Shown: in pieces, positions 14,322 to 23,355 of the stretch
Layout: each line of letters opens with the position of its first letter
Numbering within the stretch: position 1 is the stretch's first letter
Assembly (NCBI GenBank): GCA_963760375.1
Contig: CAVXCS010000005.1
Location: 930,001 to 994,000 of the forward strand
Direction of reading: 5' to 3'
Length of the DNA: 64,000 nucleotides
From: Pelagihabitans sp963760375
GTDB taxonomy: Bacteria > Bacteroidota > Bacteroidia > Flavobacteriales > Flavobacteriaceae
Notes under the pieces: generated by a model
The model's database searches: none
The model's input: only the letters and a program-made list of their open reading frames with translations
What the model was told of the DNA's origin: nothing
Position numbers and translations under genes: made by a program

Positions 14322-16214
14322 ATGACAGAGGTGGGCAGGAAGTACGTTTTCGATTTTGACAGCACCCTAACTAGGGTCGAAGCACTTGACGTTTTGGCCG
14401 AAATGACGCTGCAGGGCAAATCGAACCGCGATGAAATTGTCAGTGAAATTCAGAAAATCACCAATCTGGGTATCGATGGGGACATTTCTTTTACGGAATC
14501 TTTGGAAAGGCGGATCAAACTCTTAAAGGCGAACAAATCCGATTTGGCGGGTTTGGTGACCGAATTGCGCCAAAAAATATCCAAATCGATCGAATCGAAC
14601 AAAGAGTTTTTTGAAAAGTTTTCAGATGATATCTATGTAATTTCCTGTGGATTCAAGGAGTTCATCGATCCCATTGTGAAAGAATACAATATTCCTTCCG
14701 AAAGGGTTTTTGCAAATACCTTTGAATTTGATGAAGCCGACAATATCATTGGCTTTGATACCGAGAATGTCCTGGCCTCGCATAATGGAAAAATTGAGTG
14801 TTTGAAGCGTTTGAACCTGGAAGGGGAAGTTCAGGTCATCGGCGATGGTTATAGCGATTATGTGATGCGGGAAGCCGGCATTGCCCATAAGTTCTTCGCC
14901 TATACCGAGAATGTGCACCGTGAAAAGGCCACCAACAACGCCGACCATGTGACCCCCAATATGGATGAGTTCCTTTTTGTGAACGATCTGCCCCGAAATA
15001 TTTCCTACCCCAAGAACCGGATCAAGATTTTATTGCTTGAAAACGTGCATCCCGCGGCCTTCGAAAACCTGTCGGATGACGGCTTTTCCGTAGAATTGGT
15101 TAAAAATAGCCTATCGGAGGACGAGCTGATCGAAAAAATAAAGGGAGTCCATGTGCTAGGAATACGTTCCAAAACACAGGTCACCCAAAAAGTGCTCGAT
15201 GCCGGCAACAAGCTTTTGGTAGTTGGTGCATTTTGCATCGGTACTACCCAGATCGACCTGGAGTATTGCAGGAAAAAAGGGGTGGTGGTCTTCAATGCGC
15301 CCTATAGCAATACACGCTCTGTCGTTGAACTGGCGGTTGGTGAAATCATTATGCTGATGCGCAGTGTCTTTCCGAGGAGTACGGAGATCCACAACGGCCA
15401 ATGGCAAAAGACCGCCTCCGGTTCACGTGAGGTTAGGGGCAAAAACTTGGGTATTGTGGGCTATGGAAATATTGGCAAGCAACTTTCAGTGCTCGCAGAA
15501 GCCATTGGCATGCGGGTTTATTATTACGATATCAACGACCAACTTGCCCTGGGCAATGCGATCAAATGCAATACGCTGGAAGATTTGCTCTCGGTTTCGG
15601 ATGTGGTGACCTTACATATCGATGACAACAAGGCGAACAGGAACTTCATCGGGGAACGCGAAATCAACCAAATGAAGCATGGCGCCATGCTGATCAACCT
15701 GTCCAGAGGTTTTGTGGTAGACGTGAATGCGCTGGCGAATGCCTTGAAAAGCGGAAGATTGGCAGGAGCGGCAGTAGATGTTTATCCGGAGGAACCCAGT
15801 GGAAACGGACAATTTGAAACGCCGTTACAAGGACTTTCCAACGTGATTCTCACCCCCCATGTAGGCGGTAGTACCGAAGAGGCCCAACGCAATATTGCCG
15901 ATTTTGTGCCTAAAAAAATAATGGATTATATCAATGCCGGTGATACGGTCGATGCGGTGAACTTCCCCAACATACGGTTGCCGAAACAATCAAATGCCCA
16001 TCGGTTCCTTCACATCCATAAAAATGTACCGGGTATCATGGCAAAGATCAACGAGGTACTCGCGAAGTATGAAATGAACATCACCGGACAATACCTTTCT
16101 ACCGACAACGAAGTGGGGTATGTGATCACCGATCTGGACAAGGAATATAACAAGGAAGTGATCAAGGCGCTAAAAAGGGTTGAAAATACGATCAAATTCA
16201 GGGTGCTTTATTAA
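14322..16214 (+). CDS. serA: Fusion of phosphoserine phosphatase-like HAD domain and D-3-phosphoglycerate dehydrogenase
   Basis: The product has 630 residues. Residues 1-225 are a SerB-like HAD phosphatase with all four motifs: 'DFDST' (I), 'VISCGF' (II), 'HNGK' (III), 'GDGYSD' (IV). Residues 235-560 are phosphoglycerate dehydrogenase: Rossmann motif 'GIVGYGNIGKQL', 'INLSRGFVVD' (catalytic Arg), 'AAVDVYPEEP' (Glu), 'LTPHVGGST' (His). Residues 560-630 form an ACT domain ('HKNVPGIMAKINEVLAKYEMNI') that would sense serine. One polypeptide thus carries the first and last steps of serine synthesis; only the transaminase SerC is missing. A 187-bp gap with no clear terminator precedes it. Confidence 0.95.
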   Translation: MTEVGRKYVFDFDSTLTRVEALDVLAEMTLQGKSNRDEIVSEIQKITNLGIDGDISFTESLERRIKLLKANKSDLAGLVTELRQKISKSIESNKEFFEKFSDDIYVISCGFKEFIDPIVKEYNIPSERVFANTFEFDEADNIIGFDTENVLASHNGKIECLKRLNLEGEVQVIGDGYSDYVMREAGIAHKFFAYTENVHREKATNNADHVTPNMDEFLFVNDLPRNISYPKNRIKILLLENVHPAAFENLSDDGFSVELVKNSLSEDELIEKIKGVHVLGIRSKTQVTQKVLDAGNKLLVVGAFCIGTTQIDLEYCRKKGVVVFNAPYSNTRSVVELAVGEIIMLMRSVFPRSTEIHNGQWQKTASGSREVRGKNLGIVGYGNIGKQLSVLAEAIGMRVYYYDINDQLALGNAIKCNTLEDLLSVSDVVTLHIDDNKANRNFIGEREINQMKHGAMLINLSRGFVVDVNALANALKSGRLAGAAVDVYPEEPSGNGQFETPLQGLSNVILTPHVGGSTEEAQRNIADFVPKKIMDYINAGDTVDAVNFPNIRLPKQSNAHRFLHIHKNVPGIMAKINEVLAKYEMNITGQYLSTDNEVGYVITDLDKEYNKEVIKALKRVENTIKFRVLY

Positions 16215-16233
16215 GTCGACTTGACCAGAAGGT

Positions 16234-16707
16234 TCATTGGTGGTGGTAGGGCTCATTTCTTAAAATGGTGAAAGCCCTATATATTTGCTCCACCGCGAAC
16301 AGCCGTATCATTTGGTGTGAAAATGTCATCTTTGAAAGGCTGATCGATCCCTGAGCACGCTGGTAAACCGCTTCGCTGAAGCCGTAAGGTCCTCCGACGG
16401 CCAAAACCAACTGTTTGATGCCCGAATTCATTTTCTTTTGTAAGAAATCCGCAAAATCGACCGAAGTGTAATGCTTTCCCCTTTCATCCAACAGCAGCAA
16501 AACTTCCGCAGTACCTAGTTTTTTCAAAATCGTTTCGCCCTCTTTTTCCTTCTGCTGATTTTCTGTCAGGTTTTTGGCATTTTTGAGATCTGGGACTACC
16601 TCCAATTCAAAATTGACATAATGTTTTAATCTGCTTTCGTACTCCGCGATCAAGATTTGCAAATGCCGACTATCGGTTTTGCCTATGGCTATCAGTTTAA
16701 TGGTCAT
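16234..16707 (-). CDS. rlmH: 23S rRNA pseudouridine-1915 N3-methyltransferase
   Basis: Start 16707 gives 'MTIKLIAIGKTDSRHLQILI', the standard beginning; the open frame has 22 more codons that do not fit. The product has 157 residues, the family's length. SPOUT knot signatures are 'LLLDERGKHYTSVDFADFL', 'LAVGGPYGFSEAVY' and the C-terminal 'HQMIRLFAVEQIYRAFTI-LRNEPYHH'. The enzyme methylates pseudouridine in helix 69 of 23S rRNA in assembled ribosomes. It converges with serA and its start region faces nadC. Confidence 0.96.
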   Translation of the reverse strand: MTIKLIAIGKTDSRHLQILIAEYESRLKHYVNFELEVVPDLKNAKNLTENQQKEKEGETILKKLGTAEVLLLLDERGKHYTSVDFADFLQKKMNSGIKQLVLAVGGPYGFSEAVYQRAQGSISLSKMTFSHQMIRLFAVEQIYRAFTILRNEPYHHQ

Positions 16708-16915
16708 GTTACAAAGGTAATTTTGATTATTGGATCGTGAAAATGCAATTGCACTGGCAAGCAGCAATTTCAAGCCTTAAATCACGTTTTATCCTTGGAG
16801 CCGATCTTATGTTGAATTATTCTTGACAAAGGAAAGCGATTTACGGAAACGATGACCTGGGCCATAACCCAAACCACAAACATTTTAGTAATTTAGCCAG
16901 CATCAAAAAACAAGT

Positions 16916-17773
16916 ATGATTTCCGAAGAACAGTTTCGACACGAAATAGCGCTGATCATTAAAAATGCCATCAGGGAAGATGTTGGGGATGGCGATCATA
17001 GCAGTTTGGCCTGTATCCCCGCCACCGCCCAAGGGAAAGCCAAATTGTTGGTCAAAGACCGAGGGGTAATCGCCGGTATCTCCTTTGCACAACAGGTTTT
17101 TGATTATGTCGACCCTGATTTAAAGGTCGATACCTTAATGGGCGATGGTTCGGCGGTCGATTATGGGGATATCGCATTTTTCGTGGAAGGCAAGTCACTG
17201 AGCATTTTAAAGGCGGAAAGACTGGTACTGAATGCCATGCAGCGCATGAGTGCGATAGCCACCAAAACGGCCTCCTTTGTTAAACTTCTGGAGGGCACGA
17301 ATACAAAGATATTGGATACCAGAAAGACCACTCCAGGCATTCGGGCACTCGAAAAATGGGCCGTAACCATCGGGGGAGGGGAGAACCATAGGTTTGGACT
17401 GTTCGATATGGTCATGTTGAAGGACAACCACATCGATTTTGCAGGAGGCATTACCAAAGCGATTGCCATGACGCGCCAATACTTAAAGGCCAATGGCCTG
17501 AATTTAAAGATCATCGTGGAAGCCAGAAACATGGATGAAGTAAAGGAAATATTAGAATCGGAATCTGTTTACCGTATTTTGCTCGACAACTTCAATTTTG
17601 AGCAGACCCGGGAGGCGGTAAACCTGATTGGGGATTTTTGCCAAACAGAATCTTCCGGGAACATCAATGAAAAAACATTGAGGAACTATGCCGATTGTGG
17701 CGTCGATTATGTTTCGTCAGGGGCATTGACCCATTCGGTACATAACATGGACCTTAGTTTAAAAGCGGTCTAG
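16916..17773 (+). CDS. nadC: Nicotinate-nucleotide pyrophosphorylase (carboxylating)
   Basis: The product has 285 residues. It converts quinolinate and PRPP to nicotinate mononucleotide, CO2 and PPi in de novo NAD synthesis. Family marks: 'AIREDVGDGDHSS', 'ERLVLNAMQRMSAIAT', 'ILDTRKTTPGIRALEKWAVTIGGGENHR' region (substrate-binding Arg/Lys/His), 'MLKDNHIDFAGG', 'VEARNMDEV', 'ILLDNF', and 'GVDYVSSGALTHSV' at the end. It directly abuts yihY (stop 17773, next start 17774), so a nadC-yihY-DUF2147-priA operon is likely. nadA and nadB are not in the window. Confidence 0.96.
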   Translation: MISEEQFRHEIALIIKNAIREDVGDGDHSSLACIPATAQGKAKLLVKDRGVIAGISFAQQVFDYVDPDLKVDTLMGDGSAVDYGDIAFFVEGKSLSILKAERLVLNAMQRMSAIATKTASFVKLLEGTNTKILDTRKTTPGIRALEKWAVTIGGGENHRFGLFDMVMLKDNHIDFAGGITKAIAMTRQYLKANGLNLKIIVEARNMDEVKEILESESVYRILLDNFNFEQTREAVNLIGDFCQTESSGNINEKTLRNYADCGVDYVSSGALTHSVHNMDLSLKAV

Positions 17774-18754
17774 ATGTCGGTTGAAATTGAAAAAAAACTG
17801 GAGAAAATACCGATCATCAATTGGTTGGTAAAACTGTTGAAGAATATTCGCTTGCCCGGCTTCGAGGGCTTGTCGATATACGACCTGATGGAAATGTATA
17901 TCCTTGGAATTGTTGAGGGGGCCTTGTCTACCAGGGCCAGTGCCATCGCTTTCAGTCTTTTTCTGGCGCTTTTCCCCCTGATGATATTTCTGGTTACCTT
18001 GGTGCCGTTTTTGGTTTCCTATATCAGTTTGGAAAATGCCAATTTTGATTTTCAATTTCAATCCTTTCTGGAGTCATTTTTTCCATCTGCCACTGGGGAT
18101 TATTTTGGTGAGATCTATCAACAGATTAAAGACCAGAAGCGCGGCGGATTGTTGTCTTCCGCCTTCTTGTTATCGATTTTTTTGATGGCCAATGGGGTCA
18201 ATGCCATATTTGGGGGATTCGAAAACTCCTATCATGTGAACCTCAACAGAAATATTTTCAAACAATATCTGTTTGCCCTTTTTGTAGGCCTGATTCTCTC
18301 GATTTTTCTCATAGTCGGTTTTGTGGCCTTTATTTATTTCGAATTTTATGTATTGGGATACCTAAATCAATTCGCGGCCAGAACAGGCGGCTATGTTTTG
18401 GGGAAAGAAGATATTATTGGGGTTCAGCTCGCTAAATTCCTCTTCTTCATCTTGCTTTCCTACTTCACCACGGCCACCCTGTACTATTTTGGTACCAGGG
18501 AAGGAAAACAGGCCAGATTCTTTTCGGCCGGGGCGTTGATGACCACTTTGCTTTTTCTATTGACTTCCTATCTTTTCGGGGTCTATGTTGAGAAATTTGC
18601 CCGATATAACGAATTGTATGGGGCATTGGGCGGATTATTGATATTAATGGTATATATATGGTTAAATTCGAATATCTTGCTACTGGGTTTTGAGTTGAAC
18701 GCCTCGTTGAACTGGCTCAGAAAAAACTATAAAAAAGATGCGAACGATGTTTAG
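17774..18754 (+). CDS. YihY/BrkB family inner-membrane protein
   Basis: The product has 326 residues. After a short cytosolic N-terminus it has about six membrane spans; family signatures are 'STRASAIAFSLFLALFPLMIF', 'FESFFPSATGDYF' like loop, 'GVNAIFGGFENSYHVN', and 'YNELYGALGGLLILMVYIWLNSNILLLGFELNA'. These proteins were once called RNase BN by mistake; no activity is established. It starts at the base after the nadC stop and overlaps the next gene by 17 bp. Confidence 0.93.
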   Translation: MSVEIEKKLEKIPIINWLVKLLKNIRLPGFEGLSIYDLMEMYILGIVEGALSTRASAIAFSLFLALFPLMIFLVTLVPFLVSYISLENANFDFQFQSFLESFFPSATGDYFGEIYQQIKDQKRGGLLSSAFLLSIFLMANGVNAIFGGFENSYHVNLNRNIFKQYLFALFVGLILSIFLIVGFVAFIYFEFYVLGYLNQFAARTGGYVLGKEDIIGVQLAKFLFFILLSYFTTATLYYFGTREGKQARFFSAGALMTTLLFLLTSYLFGVYVEKFARYNELYGALGGLLILMVYIWLNSNILLLGFELNASLNWLRKNYKKDANDV

Positions 18755-19175
18755 GGTATTATTTTTCATGGTGGCATTTTGGAGTTTTATGGGCCATTCC
18801 CAAAGCATTTTCGGAAAATGGAAGACCATAGACGACCGCACGGGAAACCCTAAAGCTATAATCAATATTTTCGAAAAGGATGGCCTGATGTACGGCCATA
18901 TCCAAAAAATACTTGAATTTGGCAAGGAAGATTCCTTATGCACCAAATGCGATGGGGAGCAAAAGAACAAGCCCATTTTGGGAATGACCATCATTCATGC
19001 GGCACGTGAAACAACGGATGGCATTTATAAGGGCGATACCCTTTTTGATCCTGAACAGGCGATGACCTTTCGCTGTAAGATATGGCTCAACCCCGACAAT
19101 ATTGATGAACTCAAGGTTAGGGGTTATCTCGCCTTCATCTACAGGACACAAACTTGGCTACGCGTTGATGGATAG
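18738..19175 (+). CDS. DUF2147 domain protein, exported
   Basis: The product has 145 residues. A signal peptide ('MFRVLFFMVAFWSFMGHSQ') precedes a small beta-barrel domain of the DUF2147 type: 'IFGKWKTIDDRTGNPKAIINIF', 'GLMYGHIQKIL', 'CTKCDGEQKNKPILGMTI', 'RCKIWLNP-NIDELKVRGYL' and 'RTQTWLRV'. The two cysteines in 'CTKC' are a family feature. The start overlaps yihY by 17 bp; ATG 18747 is an alternative. Probably periplasmic; function unknown. Confidence 0.9.
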   Translation: MRTMFRVLFFMVAFWSFMGHSQSIFGKWKTIDDRTGNPKAIINIFEKDGLMYGHIQKILEFGKEDSLCTKCDGEQKNKPILGMTIIHAARETTDGIYKGDTLFDPEQAMTFRCKIWLNPDNIDELKVRGYLAFIYRTQTWLRVDG

Positions 19176-19188
19176 AAGGTAGACCAGC

Positions 19189-21645
19189 ATGCAACATTTT
19201 ATCGATGTCATACTTCCCATTCCTTTAGAAAAGTTATTTACCTACACGGTATCCCCATCCGAAGCGGCCCACTTGTTGCCAGGCATGCGGGTTGCAGTAC
19301 CTTTTGGAAAATCAAAGATCTACACCGCTCTTGTGGCTAAAATTCACACTACCCCTCCGGAGGTGTATGAAGCAAAGGAAATACACCAGCTCCTCGATGA
19401 AGTGCCCATAGTGAACGATATTCAGTTAAAGCACTGGAAATGGATCGCGGATTACTATATGTGCACCATAGGGGAGGTGTTTCGAAGTGCGTTGCCCGGC
19501 GCATTTTTATTGGAAAGTGAAACCTTGATCTTAAAAAATGAACATGCCGAAATCGACGAGGACACGCTCAAGGATGATGAATTCTTGATTTACGAGGCCT
19601 TGCTTCACCAGCCGATTTTGAAGGTGCAGGAAGTGGGTGCCATCATCGAACGGAAAAATGTTCTACCGGTTTTGAACCGCCTCTTGAACAAAAATGTCAT
19701 CCTGTTACAGGAAGAAATCCACGAGGCGTACAGGCCTAAATTGGTACGTTACGTTCAAATGGGCAAGGCATTCGCAAACGAGACCCAATTGGAATCCCTG
19801 TTGCAATCTTTGTCAAGGGCCCCAAAACAGAGCCAGGTTGTACTTTCCTTGTTCCAACTAAAAGCGGTCACCACAAAACCGATTAAAATATCGGCCCTCG
19901 AAAAATTAAGCGGGGTTTCCACAGCGGTGATCAAATCCTTGATCGATAAGGGCATCTTGGAGGAATATCACCTGCAGGTCGATCGTGTGAACTATGATGG
20001 GGATGGAGAACCAGATCGTTTGAAGGAATTGAACCTGTCCCAACAGGCCGCATTGCAACATATCGAAGCCCATTTTGAAAAGGAAAAAGTCACTTTGCTC
20101 CATGGCGTTACCTCGTCGGGAAAAACGGAGGTCTATGTAAAACTTTTGGAAGCCTGCCTCGATTCGGGCAAACAGGCACTTTATCTGCTGCCGGAAATTG
20201 CCTTGACGACCCAATTGATTACCAGATTACAGGCGTATTTCGGCGATAGGATTTCGGTGTACCACTCCAAATATAGCGTTCAGGAAAGGGTAGAGGTTTG
20301 GAACAATGTACTCAGTAAGAAAAGCAAGGCCCAGTTGATCATCGGGGCCCGATCGGCCCTGTTTTTGCCATTTTCAGATCTGGGCCTGATCATTGTGGAC
20401 GAGGAACATGAGGGTTCGTTCAAACAGTTCGACCCGGCCCCGCGGTACCATGCACGTGATGCCGCCATAGTGTTGGGTAATATGCATGGCGCCAAGGTAC
20501 TCTTGGGTTCGGCCACGCCAAGTATCGAAAGTTACTATAACGCTCAAAGGGGAAAATATGGTTATGCCCAGATCGAGAACCGTTACGGAAATGTATTGAT
20601 GCCTGAGATGGAGTTGGTAGACATCAAGGAACAATCAAGAAAACGCAGGATGAACGGGCACTTCTCCGAACGCCTACGCGACGAGATATCCGATGCCTTG
20701 CAGTTGGGCGAGCAGGTCATTTTATTCCAAAACCGAAGAGGATATGCACCGATATTGGAGTGTACCACATGCGGATATGCCCCACAATGCCCCAATTGCG
20801 ATGTGAGCCTAACTTACCATCAGGCCAGAAAACAATTGCGGTGCCATTATTGCGGCCATCATATGGCCTTGCCCGAAAGCTGTCAGGCCTGCGGAAGCGC
20901 TACGCTCGATACCAAGGGCTTTGGTACGGAACAGGTGGAAAAAGAACTCGAAACCCTCTTCCCCGATGCAAAGGTGGGCCGTATGGATCTGGATACCACC
21001 CGCGGAAAACATGGATATGAAAAAATCATAAACGCCTTTGAACAACAGGAAACGGATATCTTGGTCGGAACGCAAATGCTTACCAAGGGCCTGGATTTCC
21101 GCAATGTGGGCCTGGTGGGCATCATGAATGCCGACTCGTTGCTCAATTTTCCGGACTACAGGGCCCATGAGCGATGCTTCCAACTACTGACCCAAGTGGC
21201 CGGAAGAGCGGGCCGCACCAAGAAAAGGGGAAAGGTGATCATTCAAACCTATAACCCGTACCACCAGATTTTACAGCAGGTGACCAATCATGACTATGAC
21301 GGGATGTACAAAGAGCAGTCCTATGAAAGGGAACAGTACCATTACCCGCCTTCCAACAGGATCATAAAGATTACCTTTAAGCATAAAGAATTCAACAGGC
21401 TGAATGAAGCTTCCGAGTGGTTCGCCCAAGCGCTTCGAATCCTATTGGGCGGCTGGGTTTTAGGTCCGGAATACCCACCGGTGGCCCGTATCCGAAATCA
21501 ATATTTAAAGAATGTCATCGTCAAGATCACCCATGATCAATCGTTGGCCAAAACGAAGAAAGGCATCAAAAGAATCGAAAAATCCTTTAACGCCATATCG
21601 CAGTACCGCTCGGTAAGGGTGATTTATAATGTCGATCACGTATAG
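19189..21645 (+). CDS. priA: Primosomal protein N' (replication restart helicase)
   Basis: The product has 818 residues. An N-terminal fork-binding domain ('VILPIPLEKLFTYTVSP', 'GMRVAVPFGKSKIY') and winged-helix part are followed by the helicase: Walker A 'GVTSSGKTEVY', 'DEEHEGSFKQ', 'LGSATPSIESY'. Eight cysteines make the two zinc sites ('CTTCGYAPQCPNC', 'CHYCGHH', 'CQACGS'). Motif V/VI region is 'ILVGTQMLTKGLDF' and 'QVAGRAGRTKKRG'. It reloads the replisome on stalled forks. Thirteen bases separate it from the DUF2147 gene, and a terminator follows. Confidence 0.97.
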   Translation: MQHFIDVILPIPLEKLFTYTVSPSEAAHLLPGMRVAVPFGKSKIYTALVAKIHTTPPEVYEAKEIHQLLDEVPIVNDIQLKHWKWIADYYMCTIGEVFRSALPGAFLLESETLILKNEHAEIDEDTLKDDEFLIYEALLHQPILKVQEVGAIIERKNVLPVLNRLLNKNVILLQEEIHEAYRPKLVRYVQMGKAFANETQLESLLQSLSRAPKQSQVVLSLFQLKAVTTKPIKISALEKLSGVSTAVIKSLIDKGILEEYHLQVDRVNYDGDGEPDRLKELNLSQQAALQHIEAHFEKEKVTLLHGVTSSGKTEVYVKLLEACLDSGKQALYLLPEIALTTQLITRLQAYFGDRISVYHSKYSVQERVEVWNNVLSKKSKAQLIIGARSALFLPFSDLGLIIVDEEHEGSFKQFDPAPRYHARDAAIVLGNMHGAKVLLGSATPSIESYYNAQRGKYGYAQIENRYGNVLMPEMELVDIKEQSRKRRMNGHFSERLRDEISDALQLGEQVILFQNRRGYAPILECTTCGYAPQCPNCDVSLTYHQARKQLRCHYCGHHMALPESCQACGSATLDTKGFGTEQVEKELETLFPDAKVGRMDLDTTRGKHGYEKIINAFEQQETDILVGTQMLTKGLDFRNVGLVGIMNADSLLNFPDYRAHERCFQLLTQVAGRAGRTKKRGKVIIQTYNPYHQILQQVTNHDYDGMYKEQSYEREQYHYPPSNRIIKITFKHKEFNRLNEASEWFAQALRILLGGWVLGPEYPPVARIRNQYLKNVIVKITHDQSLAKTKKGIKRIEKSFNAISQYRSVRVIYNVDHV

Positions 21646-21721
21646 GCCCAGGTTCAAGCCCCTTTTTTCCTTTGGTAAGTTTTTGAATTTTTAGGGCAGC
21701 CGAATGGTATGGCCGGAAAAC

Positions 21722-21756
21722 AAAAACCGCGGTCTGCAAGGACCACGGTTTTTTTG
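21722..21756 (+). terminator. Intrinsic terminator after priA (also usable by the convergent LytTR gene)
   Basis: AAAAACCG-C-GGTC, loop TGCAAG, GACC-A-CGGTTTTTTT: a hairpin with one internal mismatch, ending in a run of seven T. It lies between priA and the convergent regulator gene; the A run on its left gives a T run for the other strand too. Confidence 0.8.
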
Positions 21757-21775
21757 AGATGTATGGTGTAAATTC

Positions 21776-22468
21776 TTAGACGTTGCTCAGCGCTTCTGCC
21801 AATTCTGTCTTCTTATTTCTGCTCAAGGGTATCGATCGGCCACCAACTTCAACATTTTTACTGTTGAATTTTTCGATTTTTTCCAAGTTGACAATATAAG
21901 ATTTATGGATTCTCAAAAATTTGTCTTCAGGCAACTGATTTTCGAAAGATTTCATTGTTGATAAAATGACAATGTTGGCTTCGTCGGTGACCAGTTTTAT
22001 GTAATCTCCAAGGGCTTCTATCCATTTGATTTCACTCAGGATCACCTTGCGTTTCTTCAGGTTGCTTTTCACGAAGATATGCTCCTCATCTTCGTTTACC
22101 TGGTGCATTTGCTCATATTTGGCCACCGCACGTTTTACCGATGCATCAAAACGGGCCATGGTAATGGGTTTGTGCAAATAATCGGTCACATCATAATCAA
22201 AGGCTTTAAGGGCGTAATCGGGCTTACCGGTAATCAGGATGACCTGTGGACTGTTTTCTAGGGATTCAAGAAGGTCGAAACCGCTGATTATGGGCATTTC
22301 AACATCTAGAAAAATAAGGTCGATTTCATTGTTTTTGATGCCATTTTTGGCTTCGATCGCATTGCTGTACTCCGCCACCATAGCTAGATTTGGGTGGTTG
22401 TTCACCAGCTTCGCGACTGCCATTCGTTGCATTGACGAATCGTCTACGATTATACTTCTTAATTTCAT
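21776..22468 (-). CDS. LytTR-type response regulator
   Basis: The product has 230 residues. Receiver domain (1-120): acidic pocket 'IIVDD' (D9, D10), phospho-acceptor D55 in 'LIFLDVEMP', 'ITGKPDYALKAFDYD' with the switch Thr and Lys of 'YLHKPI'. DNA-binding LytTR domain (about 135-230): 'HIFVKSNLKKRKVILSEIKWIEALGDYIKL', 'FLRIHKSYIVNLEKIEKF', 'GGRSIPLSRNKKTEL'. It should bind direct repeats near promoters once phosphorylated by a sensor of the LytS/YpdA type; no sensor kinase gene is near, so it is an orphan here. Confidence 0.94.
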   Translation of the reverse strand: MKLRSIIVDDSSMQRMAVAKLVNNHPNLAMVAEYSNAIEAKNGIKNNEIDLIFLDVEMPIISGFDLLESLENSPQVILITGKPDYALKAFDYDVTDYLHKPITMARFDASVKRAVAKYEQMHQVNEDEEHIFVKSNLKKRKVILSEIKWIEALGDYIKLVTDEANIVILSTMKSFENQLPEDKFLRIHKSYIVNLEKIEKFNSKNVEVGGRSIPLSRNKKTELAEALSNV

Positions 22469-22648
22469 AAATGGGTTGATTTGTGGGGTTAAATCATCGT
22501 CAAATTACCGAAAAAACACACTTAACTGCAACAAAAGATGTAAACAATGAGTGGTTTTCTGTGTAGTTGGCAATGAACATAAGTTTGGGTTTAGGTTAAG
22601 TTCGATTTTATGATTATATGAAGCTATAACGAAGAATTTTATGTTTTC

Positions 22649-22679
22649 TTGTGAATAGTCGCAATTATTCCTATTTTTG
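22649..22679 (+). promoter_or_regulatory. Housekeeping (SigA-type) promoter of the rpsF operon
   Basis: TTG at 22649-22651 and TATTTTTG at 22672-22679 match the flavobacterial -33 (TTG) and -7 (TAnnTTTG) elements, 20 bp apart. Transcription would start near 22686, leaving a leader of under 20 bases before the rpsF ATG at 22704. No Shine-Dalgarno sequence is present; the leader is AT-only near the start codon. Confidence 0.75.
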
Positions 22680-22703
22680 CACTCCTAAAATTAAAATATA
22701 AAT

Positions 22704-23042
22704 ATGAACCATTACGAAACTGTTTTCATCTTGAATCCCGTTCTATCTGATGTTCAGATAGAGGAAACAGTTAAGAAATTCGAGGATTTCTTAATTAAGA
22801 ATGGAGCCAAAATGGTCTCCAAAGAAAATTGGGGCCTAAAGAAATTGGCATACCCTATTCAGCACAAAAAAAGTGGTTTTTACCACTTGTTCGAGTTTGC
22901 CGGTCCGGGCGAGGTCATTGCTCCGTATGAGCAAGAGTTCCGAAGGGATGAGCGCATCATGCGCTTTCTTACCGTGAAATTGGACAAGCACGCCATAGCA
23001 TGGGCGGAAAAAAGAAGAACCAGAGATAAAGCTAAAGCATAA
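22704..23042 (+). CDS. rpsF: 30S ribosomal protein bS6
   Basis: The product has 112 residues. Typical bS6: 'MNHYETVFILNPVLSDVQIEE', 'NWGLKKLAYPIQHKKSGFYHLFEF', 'FRRDERIMRFLTVKLDKHA'. It binds 16S rRNA as a pair with bS18, the next gene. In Bacteroidota, bS6, bS18 and bS21 together cover the anti-Shine-Dalgarno end of 16S rRNA, which fits the AT-rich, SD-less leaders throughout this window. Confidence 0.98.
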   Translation: MNHYETVFILNPVLSDVQIEETVKKFEDFLIKNGAKMVSKENWGLKKLAYPIQHKKSGFYHLFEFAGPGEVIAPYEQEFRRDERIMRFLTVKLDKHAIAWAEKRRTRDKAKA

Positions 23043-23045
23043 GGT

Positions 23046-23342
23046 ATGTCAACAATAGAACAACAAGCAAAAGGAAAGAAAGACGGGGAAATCAGGTATT
23101 TGACCCCGCTCAATATCGAAACCAACACCAAAAAGAAATACTGCCGCTTCAAAAAATCGGGTATCAAGTACATCGATTACAAGGATGCCGACTTTTTGAT
23201 CAAGTTGGTGAACGAACAAGGAAAATTACTTCCGAGAAGACTTACCGGAACTTCATTGAAATATCAAAGAAAAGTGGCACAGGCCGTAAAGAGGGCGCGC
23301 CATTTGGCTTTAATGCCCTATGTTGGTGATTTATTAAAATAA
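23046..23342 (+). CDS. rpsR: 30S ribosomal protein bS18
   Basis: The product has 98 residues, with an N-terminal extension of about 20 polar residues and the conserved core 'YCRFKKSGIKYIDYKDADFL', 'LLPRRLTGTSLKYQRKVAQAVKRARHLALMPY'. Only one Cys is left of the zinc-type ligands seen in some bS18 proteins, so this is the zinc-independent form. It sits between rpsF (3-bp gap) and rplI (13-bp gap). Confidence 0.98.
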   Translation: MSTIEQQAKGKKDGEIRYLTPLNIETNTKKKYCRFKKSGIKYIDYKDADFLIKLVNEQGKLLPRRLTGTSLKYQRKVAQAVKRARHLALMPYVGDLLK

Positions 23343-23355
23343 ACTAAAAAACATC

